Below are positions 1-6,527 of a DNA stretch of 9,287 nucleotides, piece by piece (the first letter of the stretch is position 1; each line of letters starts with the position of its first letter). The notes beneath the pieces are model-generated. The model ran no database searches and was not told the origin of the DNA. It was given only the letters and a program-made list of their open reading frames with translations. Source of the DNA: Clostridiaceae bacterium (GTDB lineage Bacteria > Bacillota_A > Clostridia > Acetivibrionales > Acetivibrionaceae); contig JAAZCB010001122.1 of the NCBI GenBank assembly GCA_012513545.1, positions 1-9,287 of the forward strand. Direction: 5' to 3'. A program made the translations under genes and the position numbers.

Positions 1-2111
1 AAGAAGATCCGTATGCCAATATGTTTAAAAACGCAGACTTCTCCCAAGGCAATAAAAATTGGAGTATCTATCAGGCAGACGGTAAAGCGGTATTTACTGC
101 AGCAAACAATGAAGCTTTGGTAAACTTAACCGACACCGGAACAGTTGATTACGCAGTTCAGTTCTATCAGGATGGTATTAAGCTCTACAAGGGCAACAAA
201 TACAAGGTTTCCTTCAGGTATAAGGCTGATGTGGAGCGCACTGCGGAAGTACGCCTGCAGCAAAACGGCGGTCAATATACCGGTTATTTTTCAGATAAAT
301 CCTTGTCATTTACCAGCAGCTGGCAGAACTATGAAAAAGAATTTACCATGGAATATGCTGATGATATATTGGCACGTTTCCTTTTCAACCTCGGTCAGGC
401 TGGAGAAGCACAAGCTGTTGACCAGAACTTCTATTTTGACGATTTCAGCATTGTTATGACAGAGGGTACAGTACCAAAGGTCAAGAAATTAAACCCAATA
501 CGTTTAAATCAGGTGGGTTACCGTCCAGATGACGTCAAAGCCGCTTTTGTGGTCACAAACGAACGTACCTTCAAGCTTTATTCCGCTTCAGGCAAGCTTG
601 TATTAACAGGTAATCTTCCCCTCTATACTGCTGATGAAAACGGCGGAGCTCTTGTAGACCCTATGAGTGGAGACATTGTGAGGATCGCTGATTTCTCATC
701 AATAAAATCCGCAGGTGATTATTACATCCAGGTTAGAGCAGACAAGTCACCAACCTTTAAAATTGGCGAAGGCGTATATGAGGACCTTACTTCTGCTGTT
801 TTGAAGCTGTTCTATTATCAGCGTTGCGGCGGTGAAGGACTTGATGCTGCATACGTTGGTGATAAATTTGCGCATGAAGCCTGCCATACAGGAACAGCAA
901 AATACTATGACCCCGAAGATGAAACGTACGGCTCTGTTGAGATTGATGTATCGGGAGGTTGGCATGATGCAGGTGACTATGGACGTTATATAACACCTGC
1001 CGCAAAAACTGTAGCAGATCTTCTTTTAACTGCAGAATACTTCCCTGCAATGGCTGAATTGGATTTCGGAGGTCCTGACAAACTTCTTGATGAGGCCAGA
1101 TATGAAATTGAATGGATGCTAAAAATGCAGAATCCACAGACAGGCGGTGTATATCATAAGGTAACTACACAACACCATGCCGCTATGACTGCACTTCCCG
1201 AGAATGACAATAACCAGTTGTATCTCTCTCCTGTTTCCGCTCAGGCTACCGGCGATTATGCTTCTGTTATGGCATATACCTACAGGATTTATAACACAAT
1301 AGATCCTGACTTCGCAGTAGTTTGCCTTACAGCCGCTGAAAAAGCATGGAAGTGGTTGGAGGACAATTCGGAGGTCAATTCATATAACGACCCGAGCTTC
1401 TTTGGAACAGGTAATTATAATGACGGGAATGCAAAAGACGAGCGTTTCTGGGCTGCAGCTGAGCTCTATAGAGCAACCGGAAATGTAAAGTACCTAAGCT
1501 ACATTGAAAGCAAGGAACTTCCTTCTGCAGGCTTTGGTTGGGCTGATATGGGTTCCTACGGTTTGATTGCATATCTTAACACAGAAGGAATAGATAAGGA
1601 AAGCACTAAGTACAAGGAAATTAATAACCGCTTTATCAACGATGCAAATGCTATAGTTAACACATGGAAGAAGGATGGTTACAAGGTAGCGCTTGACAAC
1701 TATGTATGGGGCAGCAACAAGGACCTGGCTGATCGTGTCATGATACTTATCATTGCCGATAAATTGGCAGCTAATGATGATTATAGAGCTGCTGCAATGG
1801 ATCAGCTCCACTACTTCCTTGGACGTAATGCAAATGCCATAAGCTACGTAACAGGCTTTGGTGAAAAAGCAGCAAAAAACCCTCACCACCGCCAGTCAGT
1901 AATACTTAAACAGGCAGTACCAGGAATGCTTGTTGGCGGGCCAAATGCTGATATAATGGGAGTTATCGGCGATCCGGTTGCTGAAATGGTAAATGAAAAC
2001 ACTCCACCGGCTAAATGCTATGCGGATGTTGACGGAAGTTTTGCAACCAATGAAATTTGTATTTACTGGAATTCACCCTTTGTATTCTTCATAGGATATA
2101 TTAACGATTAG
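1..2111 (+). CDS. Family 9 glycoside hydrolase (CBM - Ig-like - GH9), 5'-truncated by the window edge
   Basis: This is a secreted-type endo- or processive glucanase that would hydrolyse beta-1,4-glucan by inversion. The frame is open to the window edge (first whole codon at 3, reading EDPYAN before the Met at 21), and that Met falls right at the start of a carbohydrate-binding domain, so the real start and signal peptide lie upstream. Numbering from the Met at 21, residues about 1-147 look like a CBM4/9-type beta-sandwich ending in YFDDFSIV. Residues about 157-245 are the Ig-like domain that precedes many GH9 domains (NPIRLNQVGYRP). Residues about 254-694 are the GH9 catalytic domain. Family catalytic features are present: GGWHDAGDYGRY with D316 and D319 (base/nucleophilic-water Asp pair), PHHR at 621-624, and NEICIYWN with the expected acid E678. 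The protein stops right after the catalytic domain, with no dockerin, SLH or further CBM at the C-terminus. Any anchor would have to be N-terminal and is not visible. Family assignment is firm; substrate preference is inferred. Confidence 0.95.
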   Translation, partial: EDPYANMFKNADFSQGNKNWSIYQADGKAVFTAANNEALVNLTDTGTVDYAVQFYQDGIKLYKGNKYKVSFRYKADVERTAEVRLQQNGGQYTGYFSDKSLSFTSSWQNYEKEFTMEYADDILARFLFNLGQAGEAQAVDQNFYFDDFSIVMTEGTVPKVKKLNPIRLNQVGYRPDDVKAAFVVTNERTFKLYSASGKLVLTGNLPLYTADENGGALVDPMSGDIVRIADFSSIKSAGDYYIQVRADKSPTFKIGEGVYEDLTSAVLKLFYYQRCGGEGLDAAYVGDKFAHEACHTGTAKYYDPEDETYGSVEIDVSGGWHDAGDYGRYITPAAKTVADLLLTAEYFPAMAELDFGGPDKLLDEARYEIEWMLKMQNPQTGGVYHKVTTQHHAAMTALPENDNNQLYLSPVSAQATGDYASVMAYTYRIYNTIDPDFAVVCLTAAEKAWKWLEDNSEVNSYNDPSFFGTGNYNDGNAKDERFWAAAELYRATGNVKYLSYIESKELPSAGFGWADMGSYGLIAYLNTEGIDKESTKYKEINNRFINDANAIVNTWKKDGYKVALDNYVWGSNKDLADRVMILIIADKLAANDDYRAAAMDQLHYFLGRNANAISYVTGFGEKAAKNPHHRQSVILKQAVPGMLVGGPNADIMGVIGDPVAEMVNENTPPAKCYADVDGSFATNEICIYWNSPFVFFIGYIND

Positions 2112-2140
2112 TGAATTTGTAATGAGCTTTGTTAATTAAA

Positions 2141-2198
2141 AAGGGAGTATTGCAGTCTACTTATAAAGTAGTTTTGCAATACTCCCTTCTTTATTTAA
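2141..2198. terminator. Bidirectional intrinsic terminator between the convergent GH9 and esterase genes
   Basis: A perfect 14-bp stem (2141-2154 with 2175-2188, AAGGGAGTATTGCA and its complement) encloses a second 6-bp hairpin (2157-2162 with 2166-2171, loop ATA). On the plus strand the stem is followed by the T-rich CTTTATTTAATT. On the minus strand it is followed by a T-rich TTTTTAATTAAC. It begins 29 bases after the GH9 stop and lies 57 bases beyond the esterase stop, so it fits shared rho-independent termination of both transcripts. Confidence 0.85.
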
Positions 2199-2245
2199 TT
2201 TCATTAGGCTTAAAATATATTTTCTTCATGAAATACCTGAATAAA

Positions 2246-4756
2246 TCACTTTTTCTTTAAAACATTAGATAATACAGCTGCCGCTTCAGCTCTGCTTATA
2301 GTCTTAGCTGGTCTGAAAGTGTTATCCGGATATCCATCAATAATTTTAGATTCAGTTGCTTTAGCCACAGGCTTGTATGCCCAACCTGAAATATCCTTTG
2401 CATCTTTAAACTCAACTTCCTTACTCGATTCTCCAAGTTTAAAGGCATTCATGATAATGGTTACAGCTTCTTGTCTTGTGCAATTATTATCAGGTCTGAA
2501 GGTTTTATCATCATATCCCAATACAATACCTTTTTCTTTAGCCAGTGCTACATAACCTGCTGCCCATGCTGGAATACTATCCTTATCTGCAAAGTCCAGA
2601 ACAGGTTTGTCAGCTGGTTTTAAACCCATAGCTTTAGCAACAATGACTGTAAGCTCAGCTCTCGATATATTTTGATCAGGTTTTATTGTACCATCTTGAT
2701 ATCCACTTAAGATGTCCTTTGATAACAGGTCGTTTATAAAGTCTTTTGCCCAGTGATTCGATATATCACTATAAACAACTGCCGGTATTGTTTCTTTTTC
2801 CTCTACTATAGTAATATCAGTTGGTGTTGTAGTTGGTGTTACAGTTGGTGTCGCAGTTGGTGTTGGGGTCGGTGTTTCAGTTGCATCAGAAGTATTATTA
2901 TTGTTTTTTGAACCGCCCGAGCTGGATCCACTGCTACCAGATGTTTTGCCTGTTTCTTTAAATAAGTCCGGCAATATGTTGTAAATGTACTGATTAACAA
3001 AATTCCATGCATGTGTACCGCCTTTGCACACCATAAAATAGAGATTACCCTTTGATGTATCAGAGGAATAAGTAAAAGTATCTGTTATTTTTTTCAATTC
3101 ATCTATCTGAGGCTTCAGGTTAGGATATGCAATATCCGCATCGCCTGTAGCACAGAACAGCTTGTAGTCCTGCTGTTTATAACCGGATTTCCTTGCAACA
3201 TCCGCCAGTAACTCTGCTGTTGCTTTGGCATTTTCTTTGCTGGCATCCCTGTTTATTGCCCAACAGTCACCGCTTAACGGCATATAGTATTTGATATAGT
3301 CGAGGCAGTTGATATATGTATACCAAGTGCACACTGACCCCATGGAGAATCCACCGAAGGCCCTGTGTTCTCTTGAAGCCTTTATACCTTCCAGGCTTGT
3401 CGATTTTGCATAGGTGTTGTATTTGGATTCAATCAGAGGTATAACATCTCTTATCAATTCCTCATGGAAATAATCCACTTCATTTTTACCGCCATAGAAT
3501 GTAGGTGTTACGACAATAAGTGGTTCTATATCTCCTTTTGCAATCATATTATCTATAATTCTCTTTAGTTCTCTGCTCTCGCCAGGTCCGCCAAATATGA
3601 GATTCTCGTTCTCGCCGCCGCCATGCATCAAATACAGAACATTATATTTTTTGCTTTTATTGGATTGATCATATCCATAAGGAAGATAAACGTTTAGATA
3701 CTTGGTGTCCATACCGTTGTCCAAATTAACTGCACTGTATTCCAATTTCTCAATTGAACCCTGCTTTTCGTTTTCTGCCCTGTATTCATCAGGAACTGGT
3801 TTAAAATATTTCTCATTGGCTGCTTCTTCAGTCAGCTTAAGCTTGCTGATAGCTGTCTTTATTGCATTATATTGATCATCAATTTCTTTTTGTGTAATAT
3901 CTTTTTCAGGAAAATCAGCTATGAAATCTTCTGCGATTTTTACTGCATCCAAAACTACCTCTTTGTTTTTATAAAGGGTAAAATCAAGATTTTTAGAACT
4001 ATTAATCAAATTCAACAGTCTATATGGATTCAAACCACTTTCTGCTCCTTCTTCCCTGCCGGTCAGCAAGATTTCTCCGAATTTCGAGGTGTCTTGCCAT
4101 GCGTTACCCGTTGCGTCAAAAACATTGATAGTACCCAATCTGATTGTTCCTAATCCATCATTAATCTGCAAATCAATTCCCATAACCTTTCCATTCGCAG
4201 GAACAGATTTCAACTCAACTCTTGCTTCAATAAGATAGCCGTCTTCGTGTTTTACGGCTTCTGAGTAAAACCTCTCCTCATCACCATAATCCATAGTCTG
4301 GTAATTCTCATAATTAACACGCAAGTGCATATCATCTATACCGTATTCTACTGTCTTATCATTGTTCTCATCTAAAAAGATTTCCAATGAATCCTGCATA
4401 TATGGGTTTTCAGACTCTACGGATAAATTGCTGTCTTTTACTTCCGCGAGAACATACAATGCATTATCGTCCCACAAAGCTCTGAAAGTAGCTTCAGCAT
4501 AGACTTCACCTACTACAATCTTCGGTGTAACAACCTCTGCCTCGTTCCAAACATCATCTACTTTGCCATCGATAAAAGGTGAGCCAAAGTTAGCTACCAT
4601 TCTGCCGTCACTATCAGCGTCCCCATTACCGACAATGTTCATATCCTCAGTATCCTCGGCAAATACCGGCAACTTGACAGTTGCCATTATGCTAAGAAAC
4701 ATAACACAGGACAAAACAAAACTCAAAAACCTGGTACTACTTTTTCTGGAAATCAT
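2246..4756 (-). CDS. Cell-surface carbohydrate esterase: signal peptide - CBM9 - helical spacer - CE1 esterase - three SLH repeats
   Basis: This is a probable S-layer-anchored feruloyl or acetyl-xylan esterase that would cleave ester groups from hemicellulose at the cell surface. Residues 1-33 form a signal peptide (basic start, hydrophobic core, predicted cleavage after VFA). Residues about 53-233 resemble CBM9 (GSPFIDGKVDDVW opening, FRALWDDNALYVLAEV, QDSLEIFLDENND). Residues about 241-310 are a helical FIVAR-like spacer. Residues about 335-600 are an alpha/beta-hydrolase of the CE1/esterase-D type: MHGGGEN oxyanion region (377-383), nucleophile S471 in GGFSMGS, likely D541 in GDADIAYPN, and H582 in GGTHAW. 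A Gly/Ser/Asn and Thr/Pro linker (606-646) leads to three SLH repeats (about 663-836) carrying the motifs SRAE (698), TRQE (760) and SRAE (821), which in this family bind secondary cell-wall polymer. AGGAGG lies 7 bases before the ATG and fixes the start. Feruloyl versus acetyl specificity cannot be decided from sequence. Confidence 0.93.
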   Translation of the reverse strand: MISRKSSTRFLSFVLSCVMFLSIMATVKLPVFAEDTEDMNIVGNGDADSDGRMVANFGSPFIDGKVDDVWNEAEVVTPKIVVGEVYAEATFRALWDDNALYVLAEVKDSNLSVESENPYMQDSLEIFLDENNDKTVEYGIDDMHLRVNYENYQTMDYGDEERFYSEAVKHEDGYLIEARVELKSVPANGKVMGIDLQINDGLGTIRLGTINVFDATGNAWQDTSKFGEILLTGREEGAESGLNPYRLLNLINSSKNLDFTLYKNKEVVLDAVKIAEDFIADFPEKDITQKEIDDQYNAIKTAISKLKLTEEAANEKYFKPVPDEYRAENEKQGSIEKLEYSAVNLDNGMDTKYLNVYLPYGYDQSNKSKKYNVLYLMHGGGENENLIFGGPGESRELKRIIDNMIAKGDIEPLIVVTPTFYGGKNEVDYFHEELIRDVIPLIESKYNTYAKSTSLEGIKASREHRAFGGFSMGSVCTWYTYINCLDYIKYYMPLSGDCWAINRDASKENAKATAELLADVARKSGYKQQDYKLFCATGDADIAYPNLKPQIDELKKITDTFTYSSDTSKGNLYFMVCKGGTHAWNFVNQYIYNILPDLFKETGKTSGSSGSSSGGSKNNNNTSDATETPTPTPTATPTVTPTTTPTDITIVEEKETIPAVVYSDISNHWAKDFINDLLSKDILSGYQDGTIKPDQNISRAELTVIVAKAMGLKPADKPVLDFADKDSIPAWAAGYVALAKEKGIVLGYDDKTFRPDNNCTRQEAVTIIMNAFKLGESSKEVEFKDAKDISGWAYKPVAKATESKIIDGYPDNTFRPAKTISRAEAAAVLSNVLKKK
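2819..2875 (-). repeat. Thr/Pro linker repeat inside the esterase gene
   Basis: Residues 628-646 of the esterase are a run of TP, TPTA, TPTV and TPTT units. On the plus strand the DNA appears as repeated GTTGGTGT-like hexamer and dodecamer units. It is the flexible, probably O-glycosylated linker between the catalytic domain and the SLH anchor. Length polymorphism between strains by slippage would be expected; that is an inference. Confidence 0.8.
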
Positions 4757-4859
4757 TGTTACTCCTCCTATAAATTATATTTTTGTATTTCTTCCCAACC
4801 CATATTGCTAATATATAATTTAATTAACAAAAATTATCTACATGCAAAATCTCTCATAT

Positions 4860-4888
4860 ATCATAAAAAGTTAATGCCGAGGATGCAA
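4860..4888 (-). promoter_or_regulatory. Candidate sigma-A-type promoter for the esterase gene
   Basis: Read on the minus strand there is a TATGAT -10 box (4860-4865) and, 17 bases upstream, a weaker TTGCAT -35 box (4883-4888). It would give a 5' leader of about 100 bases before the ATG at 4756. The -35 element matches consensus at only three of six positions, and it overlaps the 8-base palindrome GCAATTGC (4885-4892), which could be a regulator half-site or chance. In such AT-rich DNA other -10-like matches exist, so this is a best guess. Confidence 0.4.
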
Positions 4889-5003
4889 TTGCCATAGTAT
4901 ACATTTTTATAATAAACAGCATTAAAAAAATATCATATAACAACTTAAAATTCAACCTATATTTTAATCAGCAATATGTTAAAATAGGCAATAAGAATGG
5001 AAG

Positions 5004-5017
5004 AGCAAAGCTTTGCT
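5004..5017. repeat. Perfect 14-base palindrome (AGCAAAGCTTTGCT)
   Basis: The sequence equals its own reverse complement over all 14 bases, centred between 5010 and 5011. It sits about 115 bases upstream of the candidate esterase -35 box. It could be an operator for a dimeric regulator, or a chance palindrome. No second copy was seen in the window. Confidence 0.5.
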
Positions 5018-5087
5018 AAATTACAATAGATTTTTATCAGATTTGGAAATAAGGCAGCTAAATCAAAAACAGTTATATATAGTGATA

Positions 5088-5106
5088 GCCATCCTTTTCG
5101 GATGGC
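5088..5106. other. Short stem-loop, 7-bp stem with 5-base loop
   Basis: GCCATCC (5088-5094) pairs perfectly with GGATGGC (5100-5106) around the loop TTTTC. It is much more GC-rich than its surroundings. On neither strand is it followed directly by a T-run, so it is not a standard intrinsic terminator, although its position between two minus-strand transcription units would suit a weak or decayed one. Confidence 0.55.
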
Positions 5107-5150
5107 CTGTTCCATGCGTCTTTTTCGTTAATGTGCGGTATGATTTCGGA

Positions 5151-5243
5151 TTACTTACCTCCTTTTATAACTTTAATTTCAAGTTCCAGTTTTTCTACTT
5201 TGGATGAGAGGTCAATAACCATTTTTTTAACTTCTTTGACTTC
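5151..5243 (-). pseudogene. Possible remnant of a small coiled-coil protein
   Basis: Read on the minus strand, 31 codons between a double TAA (5244-5249) and a TAA at 5151-5153 give a Lys/Glu-rich heptad-like peptide; from the ATG at 5220-5222 it reads MVIDLSSKVEKLELEIKVIK and ends GGK. The charged and hydrophobic spacing looks like the C-terminal coiled coil of a protein whose 5' part is lost. No ribosome binding site precedes the ATG. An AGGAGG overlaps its end (5157-5162), as if a following gene had once been translated. It could equally be a chance pattern in AT-rich DNA. Confidence 0.3.
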
Positions 5244-5327
5244 TTATTAAATAGAAAGATTATCCTGAAATTCTATTTCTTGATGATTTCACATCCTTAC
5301 CCACACTGTAATTTAACTCACCGACAC

Positions 5328-6527
5328 CTATTTTTTAAGCTTTAGAAACAATATCACACCCATTACCAGTGCAACTGCCGTAATTGTTATATTGAAAACC
5401 ATTCTATAATCCTTTTTGGGTTCTTGATATACTTGCGTGGTTTGTTCCTGCTTAATTTCCTGAAGGCTTAACATATCATAGCCTTCATTTATAATCTGTT
5501 CCCTGTAGTTTGAAATGTCGTAGCTTTTAGGGCTTAACATCTCACTGTTTCCAAACCTTAATGTGTAACTGCCTGCTTTTGAACCTTCGAAAACCAGCTC
5601 ATCAACAAGGTAATTAGCTTCAACCCCTTTAATCTCAATAGGTTTGTCATCCTTATTGTATATGATAATTTCAGCCAAATCCGATGTAACCCTGTACTGA
5701 TCTAATGGAATTGTCAAATCCCTGTACTTAGTATCTTCAAAATCAAGATTGTATAGCATTTTAGACACAGCACCCTCAAACGAAACCTCCCTTTTGAACA
5801 TGCTGTCTGTTTTTATTGCAATACTGCTTAGCTTCAAGTTTTTTAAAGCCGGAACTTTTATTACAGTATTATTGCCTCTTTCCTCTACAGTAAAATCGGG
5901 AGATATAGTATCGGTAAAGTATTCCCTGTTCTGCTGCACCTTGCTGAACTTCAGCTCAACTGAAGAAAAGCTAACCTTCTCAAGGTTGTTTGATAACCTG
6001 AAACGGTAGAAGGTATATTTCTTAATACCCTCAAAGGCTACTTCCAGCTTTCTGGTTCCTCCGACACTGTATATAACATCCTCTTTGACCTTTTCCCAAT
6101 TGGTGCTGTCATAGCTTCCCCAAATCTCCACTTCCTTGGCAAAGTCGCTGCTTCCTGTCTCTACTGCAACAGATGTTGCAGTAACATCCTCTTGTTGAGG
6201 AGTTTCAAGACCATAGTCGTAATAGAAATCCCTATCCTTTATAAAGGAGTTAACAAGCTTCATGGCATAAGTCCTTTTCTCCTCAACTCCGCTTACCTTA
6301 AAGCTGTTCAGAAAAAAAGGCACAGGCTCGTTGTCACTGTCATATAGAACCATATCCGCCAGGTTTTCTTTTACCTTATTATATACCCCTGAATTAATCC
6401 TTACCGCCTTGTACTTTTTATCTCCCTTGTTTTCAATCGCTGCACTGTATGAAAAATCAAGAGCATAAACAATATTGCTCATTAACACAGTAAATAAAAC
6501 CGCACTAATTATCAGTTTTCTTTTCAT
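5328..6527 (-). CDS. DUF3999-type membrane-anchored extracytoplasmic protein
   Basis: Function is unknown. The 399-residue protein has a signal peptide (1-22, cleavage after VYA), an outside-facing beta-rich region, and one C-terminal membrane helix (about 374-396) with a short KLKK tail, so it should be a type I membrane protein. The N-terminal segment (KAVRINSGVYNKV ... LADMVLYDSDNEPVPF) matches the usual opening of DUF3999 proteins as I know them. Residues about 102-195 look like a discoidin (F5/8 type C)-like sandwich (VEIWGSYDSTNWEKV, FYRFRLSNN). Residues about 218-300 form a second beta-rich segment, followed by the family-like GSYTLRFGNSEMLSPKSYDIS. The gene starts inside the end of the DUF2339 gene: 23 bases overlap in another frame, and GAGG sits 9 bases before its ATG, which suggests translational coupling. 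DUF3999 genes are known to occur beside DUF2339 genes in other bacteria. A ligand-binding or scaffolding partner for the DUF2339 protein is an inference. Confidence 0.8.
   Translation of the reverse strand: MKRKLIISAVLFTVLMSNIVYALDFSYSAAIENKGDKKYKAVRINSGVYNKVKENLADMVLYDSDNEPVPFFLNSFKVSGVEEKRTYAMKLVNSFIKDRDFYYDYGLETPQQEDVTATSVAVETGSSDFAKEVEIWGSYDSTNWEKVKEDVIYSVGGTRKLEVAFEGIKKYTFYRFRLSNNLEKVSFSSVELKFSKVQQNREYFTDTISPDFTVEERGNNTVIKVPALKNLKLSSIAIKTDSMFKREVSFEGAVSKMLYNLDFEDTKYRDLTIPLDQYRVTSDLAEIIIYNKDDKPIEIKGVEANYLVDELVFEGSKAGSYTLRFGNSEMLSPKSYDISNYREQIINEGYDMLSLQEIKQEQTTQVYQEPKKDYRMVFNITITAVALVMGVILFLKLKK

Larger units (their letters stand above)
4757..5327. other. 571-base AT-rich intergenic region between the esterase and DUF3999 genes
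   Basis: I see no full-length gene here. From left to right it holds the esterase ribosome binding site (AGGAGG complement at 4764-4769), the candidate esterase promoter, a 14-base palindrome, a 7-bp stem-loop, and a short coding-like stretch on the minus strand. A weak AT-only inverted repeat (5249-5256 with 5271-5278) lies beyond the DUF3999 stop. There is no convincing terminator with a T-tract for the DUF2339/DUF3999 transcript. A 64-codon plus-strand open frame (5013-5207) has no good ribosome binding site or recognisable composition. Confidence 0.7.

Noticed and set aside
21..23. ATG at 21 as the start of the GH9 gene
   Set aside because: The frame is open upstream to the window edge, there is no ribosome binding site and no signal peptide after it, and it lies at the first strand of the carbohydrate-binding domain, so it is an internal Met.
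787..1137. 116-codon minus-strand open frame rich in His and Gln
   Set aside because: It is antisense to the GH9 catalytic region including the DAGD motif; its His/Gln-rich composition is typical of an antisense shadow.
1494..1889. 131-codon minus-strand open frame
   Set aside because: It lies wholly inside the GH9 catalytic domain in antisense, has no recognisable domain, and is explained as a shadow of the real gene.
2815..2880. Tandem repeat considered as a CRISPR-like or minisatellite element
   Set aside because: The units are short, have no spacers and encode the Thr/Pro linker of the esterase in frame.
3872..4153. 93-codon plus-strand open frame
   Set aside because: Antisense to the CBM9/spacer part of the esterase gene, without a ribosome binding site or a domain.
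5088..5106. Stem-loop as a standard intrinsic terminator
   Set aside because: No T-tract directly follows the stem on either strand, so it is listed only as a stem-loop.
5013..5207. 64-codon plus-strand open frame in the intergenic gap
   Set aside because: No good ribosome binding site, aromatic-rich random-like composition, and it covers the stem-loop and the antisense of the coiled-coil remnant.
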